Positions 6,614 through 12,204 of a stretch of 12,204 nt of DNA are shown piece after piece. This stretch comes from Actinomycetes bacterium. GTDB lineage: Bacteria; Actinomycetota; CALGFH01. The stretch is taken from assembly GCA_030146615.1 (NCBI GenBank), contig JASLBL010000243.1:1-12204 (forward strand). Direction: 5' to 3'. The notes beneath the pieces were generated by a model. It ran no database searches, had not been told where the DNA came from, and saw nothing but the letters and a program-made list of their open reading frames with translations. Position 1 is the stretch's first letter; every line of letters starts with the position of its first letter. A program made the position numbers and the translations under genes.

Positions 6614-7560
6614 GACCCCTCCTTCCGAGGTCGAGGTGAGCGCCGATATGCCAGATCCTGGAGGCCGCCGACGATGCCGCGGGGCGCGAACAGCACGACC
6701 AGGATGAGCACCAACCCGAGGGCCGTCTGCCAGCGCTCGAGATAGGAGCTGAGCCAGAACTCCGCCGCCACCACGATCCCGGCGCCGACGAGTGGGCCCA
6801 GCAGCGTCCCGGTGCCGCCGACGATGACCATCACCACCGCCAGGGCCGACCGCGGGAACGACGCCGCCGACGGGCTCAGGAACTCCGAGTTCCAGGCCAG
6901 CAGGACCCCGGCGCAGCCGGCGAAGGCCCCCGAGGCCACGACGGCCGCGAACTTCACCGCCGGCACCGAGTAGCCGAGGCTGGTCATCCGGCTCGGGCTC
7001 TCGCGGACCCCTCGCAGGATCAGCCCGAACGGCGAGCGTGACAGCGCGGCCAGGGCGAGCAGGCAGACGCCGTACACCCCGGCGCTGAAGAAGTAGAACG
7101 TCCACCACTCCCCGACCAGCCCGGGTCGGCGGATGCCGGTCAGCCCGTTCTGGCCGCCGGTGACGCTCGACAGCTTGAGGGCCAGCCCGAACACCGTGAT
7201 CCCCAGGGCCAGGGTGATCATCAGGAACACGATCCCGCTGGTGTGCATGGTGGTGAGGGCGTAGACGGCGCTCACGGCCAGGGTGAGCGCGACCGCGACT
7301 CCCAGGGCCGCCGGCAGCCCAAGGCCGTGGACGGTGGCCCAGGCCACTCCGTAGGCTCCGGCGGCGGCGATGCCGGCCTGGCCGATCGACACCAGACCGG
7401 CCAGGCCGGCCAGCAGGTTGACGCTACCGGCGAGCAGGGCGGCGATGAAGGTCAGCGTGAGCAGGGAGACGACGTAGCTGGGAAGCACGTAGGGGGCGGC
7501 GACCACGGCCCCGATCCCGGCCGCGAGCGCGGCCGCGCCCGCCCAGCGGCCGGCGCTCAT
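6610..7560 (-). CDS. livM: HAAT-type ABC transporter permease, LivM-like
   Basis: This 316-aa integral membrane protein forms the translocation path together with LivH. Hydrophobic segments alternate through about 8-300. Family landmarks are the N-terminal GLVSIGQAGIAAAGAYG (55-71), TGGQNGLTG (134-142, the LivM TGG.xGL loop), the cytoplasmic coupling region FGLILRGVRESPSRMTSLGYSV (178-199) that docks on the ATPases, and the C-terminal GGTGTLLGPLVGA (248-260) followed by FAPRGIVGGL. Length is typical for the short LivM form. The start ATG overlaps the livH stop as ATGA, and its own stop overlaps the ATG of the binding-protein gene in the same way, so LivH, LivM and the lipoprotein are probably translationally coupled. 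Confidence 0.93.
   Translation of the reverse strand: MSAGRWAGAAALAAGIGAVVAAPYVLPSYVVSLLTLTFIAALLAGSVNLLAGLAGLVSIGQAGIAAAGAYGVAWATVHGLGLPAALGVAVALTLAVSAVYALTTMHTSGIVFLMITLALGITVFGLALKLSSVTGGQNGLTGIRRPGLVGEWWTFYFFSAGVYGVCLLALAALSRSPFGLILRGVRESPSRMTSLGYSVPAVKFAAVVASGAFAGCAGVLLAWNSEFLSPSAASFPRSALAVVMVIVGGTGTLLGPLVGAGIVVAAEFWLSSYLERWQTALGLVLILVVLFAPRGIVGGLQDLAYRRSPRPRKEGS
6618..6624 (-). promoter_or_regulatory. Strong Shine-Dalgarno for the substrate-binding lipoprotein
   Basis: The minus strand reads AAGGAGG here, 4 nt before the ATG at 6613. It lies inside the 3' end of livM and fixes the start of the binding protein, whose frame otherwise stays open through much of livM. None of the other genes in this operon has such a good site, so it likely raises the binding protein above the membrane parts. 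Confidence 0.7.
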
Positions 7561-8423
7561 GTCCTGGACCTGCCGAACAGGCCCGTGGGGCGGAACATGA
7601 GCACGATCGCCATGGGCGCGAACACCGCGAAGGACGAGAGCTCGGGGACCCAGGCCTTGGAGAAGGCGTCCACCAGCCCGATCAGCGCGCTGCCGACCGC
7701 CGCCCCCTGGAGGCTGCCCAGGCCGCCGACCACGACCACGACCAGCGCGAACAGCAGGATGTCGGTGTCGGCCCCCGGCCTTATGGTGAGCAGCCCGGCG
7801 GCGACCACGCCGGCCAGTCCGGCGAGCGCCGCGCCGAACACGAACATCCCGGTGAACACCCGGGGAACGTTGATCCCAAGCGACCCGGCGATCTCGCGGT
7901 CGTCCACACCGGCCCGGATCAGCGCTCCCAGCCGGGTGCGGTGCTGGACGCCGTAGAGCAGGACCCCGAGGGCCACCGCCAGCGAGAGCACGAAGAGCCG
8001 GTAGGTCGGGTAGGTGATGGGACCGAGCTGCACGCTGCCCGACAGCGCCGAGGGGACCGTGATCGACCGCGGGTTGCCGCCGAAGACGGCCAGGCAGGCG
8101 TCGGCCAGCACCAGGGCGATGCCGACGGTGAGCAGGACCTCGGGCAGCTCCTGGCCCCGCACCCGCCGCAGCAGGAGGCGTTCGGACGCCAGCCCGATGG
8201 CCGCGGCGGCGGCCATCCCGGCCACCACGGCCCCCAGGAAGCTGCCGGTGGCCGTGACCGTGACGATGCCGACGTAGCCGCCGACGAGGTAGAAGGCGCC
8301 GTGGGCCAGGTTGACGATGTGCATCAGGCCGAAGACGAGGGTGAACCCGCTCGCGAGCACGAACAGCAGCGCTCCGAAGCTGAGTCCGTTCAGCGCCTGC
8401 AGCAGGAGCTCGTCAACCGACAT
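7557..8423 (-). CDS. livH: HAAT-type ABC transporter permease, LivH-like
   Basis: This 288-aa integral membrane protein is the first gene of the operon. LivH landmarks are GLSFGALLFVLASGFTLVFGLMHIVNLAHGAFYLVGGY (13-50, nearly diagnostic), the coupling region GALIRAGVDDREIAGSLGINV (166-186), and the C-terminal VVVVGGLGSLQGAAVGSALIG (229-249) followed by MFRPTGLFG. About eight hydrophobic segments are visible. Expressed from the promoter at 8492-8519, it would carry a leader of about 60 nt. No strong Shine-Dalgarno sequence precedes ATG 8423. The gene order livH-livM-binding protein-livG-livF differs from the more usual order with the binding protein first or last. The last codons overlap the livM start. 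Confidence 0.93.
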   Translation of the reverse strand: MSVDELLLQALNGLSFGALLFVLASGFTLVFGLMHIVNLAHGAFYLVGGYVGIVTVTATGSFLGAVVAGMAAAAAIGLASERLLLRRVRGQELPEVLLTVGIALVLADACLAVFGGNPRSITVPSALSGSVQLGPITYPTYRLFVLSLAVALGVLLYGVQHRTRLGALIRAGVDDREIAGSLGINVPRVFTGMFVFGAALAGLAGVVAAGLLTIRPGADTDILLFALVVVVVGGLGSLQGAAVGSALIGLVDAFSKAWVPELSSFAVFAPMAIVLMFRPTGLFGRSRT

Positions 8424-8471
8424 CGCCCGGCACGGCCAGGAGGCTCACCTCGACCAAGGCGTTTAGGAATA

Positions 8472-8487
8472 CTGGACGGCTGTCCAG
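8472..8487. promoter_or_regulatory. Inverted repeat over the predicted liv-operon transcription start, candidate operator
   Basis: CTGGAC (8472-8477) is perfectly inverted at 8482-8487 (GTCCAG) with a 4-nt spacer. With the -10 element at 8492-8497 on the minus strand, transcription would start near 8485, inside this repeat, which is the usual place for a repressor to block initiation. The size and spacing suit a dimeric TetR- or GntR-type regulator. No regulator gene is present in the window, so the protein is unknown. Confidence 0.5.
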
Positions 8488-8491
8488 GACC

Positions 8492-8519
8492 ACTGTACGC
8501 ACGGCCGGAGGCCTGTCAA
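8492..8519 (-). promoter_or_regulatory. Sigma-70-type promoter of the liv/amidohydrolase operon
   Basis: Read on the minus strand, TTGACA (8519-8514) matches the -35 consensus completely and TACAGT (8497-8492) matches four of six bases of the -10, with a 16-bp spacer. The elements point to livH, whose ATG is at 8423. This is the best housekeeping-type promoter in the window and the only clear one ahead of the six minus-strand genes. Confidence 0.65.
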
Positions 8520-8528
8520 GCAGCGCCT

Positions 8529-8553
8529 GCCGGCCACCCGAGCTGTGACCGGC
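8529..8553 (-). terminator. Hairpin after map, candidate terminator of the kynA-lgt-map cluster
   Basis: On the minus strand GCCGGTCAC pairs with GTGGCCGGC as a 9-bp stem with one G-U wobble and a 7-nt loop, starting 10 nt beyond the map stop. It sits just before the liv promoter and would insulate the two clusters. There is no U-tract, so it is a GC-hairpin candidate only. Confidence 0.45.
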
Positions 8554-8563
8554 GTCTGGGCGG

Positions 8564-9328
8564 TCAGGGCACCGTGAGCGGCTCGGGGCCCTCGTCCAGG
8601 ACGGCCACCGTATGCTCGAAATGGGCCGAGCGGGAGCCGTCGCGGGTGGCCACCGCCCAGCCGTCGGGGCGGTGGACGTAGGCCGCGTCGCCGTCGACGA
8701 ACATCGGCTCGATGGCCAGGACCAGGCCGTCGCGCAGGCGGGGGCCCCGGCCGGGGCGGCCGTCGTTGTCGACCGACGGGTCCTCGTGGAGGAGCTGGCC
8801 GACGCCATGGCCGCCGTGGTCGGCCAGGATGCCGTAGCCGGACGCGCGGGCGACCTGGCCGACGGCGTGGCTGATGTCGGACAGCCGGTTGCCCACCCGG
8901 GCCTGCTCGATCCCGGCCCACAGGGCCCGTTCGGTGGCGTCCAGCAGCCGCCGGGCGGCCGGGTCGATCTCGCCCACCGGCACGGTCACGGCGGCGTCGG
9001 CGTGGTAGCCGTCGACCACCGCGCCGCAGTCGATCGAGAGCACGTCACCCTCCCGCAGGCGACGGCGGTCGGGGATGCCGTGGACGATCACCTCGTTGAC
9101 CGACAGGCACAGGCTGGCCGGGAACGGGGTCGGGGCGAAGCGGGGGTGGTAGCCGAGGAACGACGCCGTGGCCCCCTCCCTGGCAATCGTCCTGGCCCCG
9201 AGCTCGTCCAGCTCCCGCAGGCTCACCCCGGGCCGGACCGCGGCCACCACCCGCTCCAGGGTCCGGGCGACGACCCGGCCGGCCCGGCGCATGGTGGCGA
9301 TCTCGTCCCGGGACTTCAGGATGACCAT
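8564..9328 (-). CDS. map: Type I methionine aminopeptidase
   Basis: This 254-aa cytosolic metalloprotease removes the initiator methionine from new proteins. All five metal ligands of the pita-bread fold are visible: Asp100 in SIDCGA, Asp111 in YHADAAVT, His174 in HGGHGVG, Glu207 in AIEPMF and Glu238 in FEHTVAV; His83 in VHGIPD is the conserved substrate-site His. The length is that of the short bacterial type I form, without a zinc-finger extension. The frame is open upstream, but ATG 9328 is chosen for MVILKSRDEIATMRRAG, the classical start, and for GAGGAG 5 nt before it (9333-9339). It overlaps lgt by 13 nt. It is not beside secY, adk or infA, the other common location for map, so a second copy elsewhere in the genome is possible. 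Confidence 0.95.
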   Translation of the reverse strand: MVILKSRDEIATMRRAGRVVARTLERVVAAVRPGVSLRELDELGARTIAREGATASFLGYHPRFAPTPFPASLCLSVNEVIVHGIPDRRRLREGDVLSIDCGAVVDGYHADAAVTVPVGEIDPAARRLLDATERALWAGIEQARVGNRLSDISHAVGQVARASGYGILADHGGHGVGQLLHEDPSVDNDGRPGRGPRLRDGLVLAIEPMFVDGDAAYVHRPDGWAVATRDGSRSAHFEHTVAVLDEGPEPLTVP

Positions 9329-10149
9329 TGCCGCTCCTCGGCGTCGTCGTCGGCTTCCTCGGCCGGTGGGCGGCGGCGTTCCCGCAGCCACAGCCACACC
9401 GACCCGCCCACCACCAGGGCCAGGGAGATCCAGCCGTTGCGGGACAGCCCGAGCAGCCGGAAGGTGGTGTCGGTGCGCAGCAGCTCCAACCCGAACCGCC
9501 CGGCGCCGTACAGGACGAGGTAGAGCAGGGACAGGCTGCCCGGCCGCAGCCGTCGGGTGGCCGAGACCCGCAGCAGGATGGCCACCACGGCCAGGTTCCA
9601 CAGCGACTCGTACAGGAAGGTGGGGTGGAAGGTGGCGAACTCGGCGTAGCGGTCGGGCCGGTGCTCGGGGTCGACCTCAAGCGCCCAGGGCACGGTCGTC
9701 GGGGTGCCGAACAGCTCCTGGTTGAAGTAGTTGCCCCAGCGGCCGAAGGCCTGGGCCAGGGGGATGGCCGGGATCGCGGCGTCCAGGGCCCGGAGCACGG
9801 GCAGCCCGCGCCGGCGGGCCACCCACAGCCCGGTCAGGATGCCGACGGTCAGCCCGCCGTACAGGGCCAGCCCGCCCTGCCAGATGGCGAACACCTCCAG
9901 CGGGTTGTCGCGGAAGTCGCCGGTGTGGGTGATCACGTAGCCGAGCCGACCGCCCAGGAACCCGGCCACCACCCCCCAGATGGCCGGCCGCTCCAGCTCG
10001 CCCGGCTTGCCCCCGGCCTGGACCCAGCGCCGGTTGGCCAGCCAGAACGCGGCCAGCACCCCCAGGGCGATGCACAGCCCGTACAGGTGGAAGAACAGCG
10101 ACCCGAGGCTGAACCCGTTGGTCGGCGGGGCCGGGATGAACGCCAGCAT
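9316..10149 (-). CDS. lgt: Prolipoprotein diacylglyceryl transferase
   Basis: This 277-aa membrane enzyme transfers diacylglycerol from phosphatidylglycerol to the lipobox cysteine of preprolipoproteins, the first step of lipoprotein maturation. The Lgt signature AFGRWGNYFNQELFG (134-148) is intact with Arg137, Asn140, Asn143 and Glu145, as are HPTFLYES (175-182) and GAGRFGLELLR (215-225) with Arg218 and Glu222. In the WxGG loop, QGGLALYGGL (91-100), Tyr97 occupies the position of E. coli His103; actinobacterial enzymes often lack this His, so activity is still expected. Several membrane segments span the protein, and a charged cytoplasmic tail (256-277) follows the last. The ATG directly abuts the stop of the aldo/keto reductase gene, and the 3' end overlaps map. 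Confidence 0.95.
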   Translation of the reverse strand: MLAFIPAPPTNGFSLGSLFFHLYGLCIALGVLAAFWLANRRWVQAGGKPGELERPAIWGVVAGFLGGRLGYVITHTGDFRDNPLEVFAIWQGGLALYGGLTVGILTGLWVARRRGLPVLRALDAAIPAIPLAQAFGRWGNYFNQELFGTPTTVPWALEVDPEHRPDRYAEFATFHPTFLYESLWNLAVVAILLRVSATRRLRPGSLSLLYLVLYGAGRFGLELLRTDTTFRLLGLSRNGWISLALVVGGSVWLWLRERRRPPAEEADDDAEERQWSS

Positions 10150-11112
10150 CTAGGGCTCCAGGACCCCGGCCACGGCCTTGTCGACGGCGGCCAGGACCTC
10201 GTCGTCGAGGCGGCGGCCGGCGGCGGCGCAGGTGTCCTCCAGCTGCTCGGGCCGGGACGCGCCCACGATCGCCGACGCCACCGTGTCGGTGCGCAGGACC
10301 CAGGCCAGGGCCAGCTGGGCCATGGTCAGGCCGGCCTCGTCGGCCACCACCCGGAGCCGCTCGACCGCGTCCAGGACCTCGTCGGTGAGGAAGCGGCCGA
10401 CAAAGGAGCCCATCTTGCGCGACGCCGCCCGGCTGTCGGGCGGGGGCGTCTCGCCCTTGCGGTACTTGCCGGTCAGCACCCCCTGGGCCAGCGGCGACCA
10501 CACGACCTGGCCGACCCCCTCGCGGGCGCACAGACCCAGCACCTCGGCCTCGATGCGGCGGCGCAGGATCGAGTACTCGGGCTGGTTGGACACCAGCCGG
10601 TCCAGCCCCAGGTCGTCGGCCAGGGCGAGGGCCTCGCCGATCTGGCCGGCGGTCCACTCGCTCACCCCGACGTAGTGGACCTTGCCCTGGCGGACCAGGT
10701 CGTCCAGGGCCCGCAGGGTCTCCTCCAGCGGGGTCTCGTCGTCGAAGCGGTGGCACTGGTACAGGTCGAGGTAGTCGGTGCGGAGCCGGCGCAGGCTGGC
10801 GTGGCAGGACTCCATGATGTGCTTGCGGGACAGGCCGCGGTCGTTCGGGCCGTCCCCGACCGGGAAGTACACCTTGGTCGCGAGCACATAGGAGGAGCGG
10901 GGGAAGCCGTCCAGGGCCTCGCCCATGACCTCCTCGGCCGCCCCCCGGCCGTACACGTCGGCGGTGTCGAAGAAGTTCACCCCAAGCTCATAGGCCCGGG
11001 CCACGCACGCCTTGGCCCGGTCGGCCTCGACCCCGACCCCGTAGGTGAGCCAGGAGCCGAGCCCGATCTCCGACACCCTGACCCCGCTGGCCCCCAGCCG
11101 CCGGTACTCCAC
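10150..11112 (-). CDS. Aldo/keto reductase, KvBeta/AKR6-like
   Basis: This 320-aa cytoplasmic NADPH-dependent oxidoreductase has the (beta/alpha)8 AKR fold. The catalytic tetrad is complete: Asp49 and Tyr54 in FFDTADVYG, Lys80 in LATK, and His121 in YQCHRFD. The run GLSRKHIMESCHASLRRLRTDYLDLYQ (93-119), NQPEYSIL (176-183), WSPLAQGVLTGKY (205-217) and the cofactor-binding SAIVGASRPEQLEDT (280-294) place it with the voltage-gated-potassium-channel beta-like and YghZ-like reductases that reduce small aldehydes and ketones. The physiological substrate is unknown. The frame extends 31 codons upstream into an Arg/Ala-rich stretch that is antisense-like; GTG 11112 (VEYRRLGASGVRVS) is preferred because homology starts there and AAGGAGG lies 11 nt before it. 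It follows kynA by 17 nt. Confidence 0.92.
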   Translation of the reverse strand: MEYRRLGASGVRVSEIGLGSWLTYGVGVEADRAKACVARAYELGVNFFDTADVYGRGAAEEVMGEALDGFPRSSYVLATKVYFPVGDGPNDRGLSRKHIMESCHASLRRLRTDYLDLYQCHRFDDETPLEETLRALDDLVRQGKVHYVGVSEWTAGQIGEALALADDLGLDRLVSNQPEYSILRRRIEAEVLGLCAREGVGQVVWSPLAQGVLTGKYRKGETPPPDSRAASRKMGSFVGRFLTDEVLDAVERLRVVADEAGLTMAQLALAWVLRTDTVASAIVGASRPEQLEDTCAAAGRRLDDEVLAAVDKAVAGVLEP

Positions 11113-11123
11113 CTGTCCCCGCG

Positions 11124-11130
11124 CCTCCTT
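11124..11130 (-). promoter_or_regulatory. Shine-Dalgarno setting the GTG start of the aldo/keto reductase
   Basis: The minus strand reads AAGGAGG, whose first base is the last base of the kynA TGA. It is 11 nt from GTG 11112, slightly long but workable. Its fusion with the kynA stop suggests re-initiating ribosomes and supports co-expression of the two genes. Confidence 0.55.
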
Positions 11131-11930
11131 CAGCTCGTCTCGTGCTGCGGCCGCCCGACCAGCTGGCCGCCCCCGCGGACGACCAGCTCGTCGCGGAGCG
11201 CCCACAGGACCGGGAAGAACCGGTAGCGGGTGGTCCGCTGCAGGTAGGCGATGGCCATCCCGCCGGTGCCCCGCGCATGGTCGCCGAGCGTACGCTGCAC
11301 CAGCGCCACGTGCTCCTGGCGCCAGCGGATCCAGCGCTCGTCGTAGTCGACCAGGGCCTCGCAGACCAGGTAGAAGTCGGTCCGCGGCCCCGGGTCGACA
11401 TACAGGTCAGCCCAGCCGGCGAGGTCGTCGATGCCAAGGCGGGCGCCCGCCCCGGCGTGGGCGTCGGCCAGGGACCGCTCGGCCAGCCGGGCGGCCAGCT
11501 GGTCGGGCAGCCGGCCTCCGTACTCGATCTCCAGCGCCTTGAGGTAGGCGGGCTCGCGCAGCCCCGACCGCAGCTCCAGCTCCCGGAACTGGACCGACTG
11601 GGAGCCGCTGGCCGTCCCCAGGTAGCTGCGGAACTGCTGCAGGTCCCAGGGGGGCAGGCTGTGCAGGCTGCGCATCTGGTCCAGGGCGTGCTCCAGGGTG
11701 TGGTTGACCCGCCCGAGCAGGGCCAGGGCGCGCCCGAAGGCGTCGGCGTCGAGCAGGTCCACGATCCGGCCCAGGTCGTGCTGGAGCAGCTTCATCCACA
11801 GCTCGAGCGCCTGGTGGACGACGATGAAGTGCAGCTCCTCGGGATGGGGCGGCCGGGAGCGGGGCTGCTGGAGGGCCAGCAGCTCCGGGACCCGCAGATA
11901 GCTGCCGTAGGTCAGCTCATCGGTGTCCAT
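11130..11930 (-). CDS. kynA: Tryptophan 2,3-dioxygenase
   Basis: This 266-aa heme enzyme opens the indole ring of L-tryptophan to N-formylkynurenine, the first step of the kynurenine pathway. Family landmarks are LTYGSYLRVPELL (6-18), FIVVHQALELWMKLL (35-49) with the active-site His39, FRSYLGTASGSQSVQFRELE (100-119) with Arg101 for the substrate carboxylate, WRQEHVALVQRTLG (203-216) with the proximal heme ligand His207, and GTGG (221-224) with Thr222. Two changes stand out: SGSQS replaces the usual SGFQS, and GTGGMAIAYL replaces the usual GTGGSSG.PYL. The core ligands are present, so activity is expected. AAGGGGGG precedes ATG 11930. No kynurenine formamidase (kynB) or kynureninase (kynU) is adjacent. 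It probably leads the kynA-reductase-lgt-map transcript. Confidence 0.93.
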   Translation of the reverse strand: MDTDELTYGSYLRVPELLALQQPRSRPPHPEELHFIVVHQALELWMKLLQHDLGRIVDLLDADAFGRALALLGRVNHTLEHALDQMRSLHSLPPWDLQQFRSYLGTASGSQSVQFRELELRSGLREPAYLKALEIEYGGRLPDQLAARLAERSLADAHAGAGARLGIDDLAGWADLYVDPGPRTDFYLVCEALVDYDERWIRWRQEHVALVQRTLGDHARGTGGMAIAYLQRTTRYRFFPVLWALRDELVVRGGGQLVGRPQHETS

Positions 11931-12054
11931 CGACCCCCCTTGGTCGCGACGGTCGCCGCCAAGAGCCTAGCGCTGGTGGATCCGGAATTGCCCGCGCGTC
12001 CCGCCCTACTTAGCATGAGCAGTGAGACGGTGGCCTGTCGAAGGGAGCAGCCGG
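11931..12054. promoter_or_regulatory. Divergent intergenic region between kynA and the secreted-protein gene
   Basis: On the plus strand TTGCCC (11988-11993), a 17-bp spacer and TAGCAT (12011-12016) form a plausible sigma-70-type promoter, four of six matches in each hexamer, predicting a leader of about 32 nt to GTG 12055. On the minus strand TAGGCT (11969-11964) is a weak -10 candidate for kynA without a convincing -35. I see no strong operator-like repeat. Confidence 0.4.
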
Positions 12055-12204
12055 GTGCGCAGGACCGCGATCCTCTTTGGCGGCATCGCCGTGCTCGCCC
12101 TGCTGCTGACCCCGGCGACCGGGGCCGCGACCGCCCGCGCGACCGCCCGCGCGGCCCCCGCCACCGACGCGCCCCAGCAGCTGCCAGCCGACAGCCCGCC
12201 ACTC
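12055..12204 (+). CDS. N-terminus of a secreted protein (3' end outside window)
   Basis: Fifty codons are visible from GTG 12055, with AAGGGAG (12041-12047) 7 nt upstream, which fixes the start. The encoded peptide begins MRRTAILFGGIAVLALLLTPATGAATARA: two Arg, a hydrophobic core and a likely signal-peptidase I site near ATGA-A or ARA, with no lipobox Cys. The following residues are Ala/Thr/Arg then Pro-rich (ATARATARAAPATDAPQQLPADSPPL), a flexible linker. A 12-nt unit GCGACCGCCCGC occurs twice in tandem (12127-12150). It is divergent from kynA and too incomplete to assign to a family. The protein is expected to be exported. Confidence 0.75.
   Translation, partial: MRRTAILFGGIAVLALLLTPATGAATARATARAAPATDAPQQLPADSPPL

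Noticed and set aside
5375..6745. Plus-strand open frame of 456 codons opposite the binding-protein gene
   Set aside because: Antisense shadow; no start signal, no recognisable domain, and the opposite strand encodes a complete lipoprotein with signal peptide and strong ribosome site.
9328..11226. Very long plus-strand open frame (632 codons) opposite lgt and the aldo/keto reductase
   Set aside because: Its Gln/Gly/His/Pro-rich composition is what antisense of G+C-rich genes gives; the minus strand carries two clear enzymes with intact motifs.
12014..12054. ATG at 12014 as start of the last gene
   Set aside because: It is in a different frame from the signal-peptide sequence and has no ribosome site; GTG 12055 has AAGGGAG at good spacing.
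12127..12153. Tandem 12-nt repeat as a mobile or CRISPR-like element
   Set aside because: Only two units occur, in frame, encoding ATAR repeats in a flexible linker; this is ordinary low-complexity slippage.
1..12204. Phage, toxin-antitoxin, defence or insertion-sequence content
   Set aside because: No integrase, transposase, terminal repeats, nuclease or toxin-like genes were seen on either strand; all convincing genes are metabolic, transport, envelope or housekeeping.

Overview
The window is a very G+C-rich bacterial chromosome segment with dense, largely operonic genes, third codon positions that are almost always G or C, several GTG starts, and protein types typical of Actinomycetota: a PaADI-type arginine deiminase, an actinobacterial-style Lgt, Pro/Ala-rich secreted tails and possible leaderless transcripts. 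I place it in the Actinomycetota, possibly a deep or uncultured lineage; the genus cannot be read from the sequence. I see no rRNA, tRNA, CRISPR array, transposase or integrase.

Layout. (1) 1-785: the 3' end of a Pro/Gly/Ala-rich protein followed by a 12-bp inverted repeat, then a small single-pass membrane protein of unknown function; both are on the plus strand. (2) 786-2513: a short universal-stress-like protein (minus) divergent from a complete arginine deiminase, arcA (plus), across a 69-bp gap whose promoter-like elements overlap. arcB, arcC and arcD are absent here. (3) 2510-8423, minus strand: a tight six-gene cluster read livH, livM, substrate-binding lipoprotein, livG, livF, amidohydrolase. 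All five parts of a branched-chain-amino-acid-type (HAAT) ABC importer are present, and an amidohydrolase of unknown specificity is the last gene. Four of the five junctions are 13 nt or less or overlap, and the cluster starts from a clear TTGACA-N16-TACAGT promoter with an inverted repeat over the predicted transcription start. (4) 8564-11930, minus strand: tryptophan 2,3-dioxygenase, an aldo/keto reductase, lgt and a type I methionine aminopeptidase, again tightly spaced, ending in a hairpin just before the liv promoter. (5) 12055 to the end, plus strand: the start of a secreted protein with a signal peptide, divergent from kynA.

How the genes may work together. The liv-type cluster is the most system-like part. 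The lipoprotein captures a small solute outside the membrane, LivHM/LivGF import it, and the amidohydrolase probably performs the first hydrolytic step in the cytoplasm. The transported compound is unknown. A ligand-responsive repressor probably acts at the palindrome, but its gene is not in the window. The amidohydrolase has Gln where related deaminases have the catalytic Glu, so its chemistry is open. The kynA cluster mixes tryptophan catabolism with two housekeeping protein-maturation genes. Lgt from this cluster could lipidate the binding protein, but that would be its general role and not a specific link.
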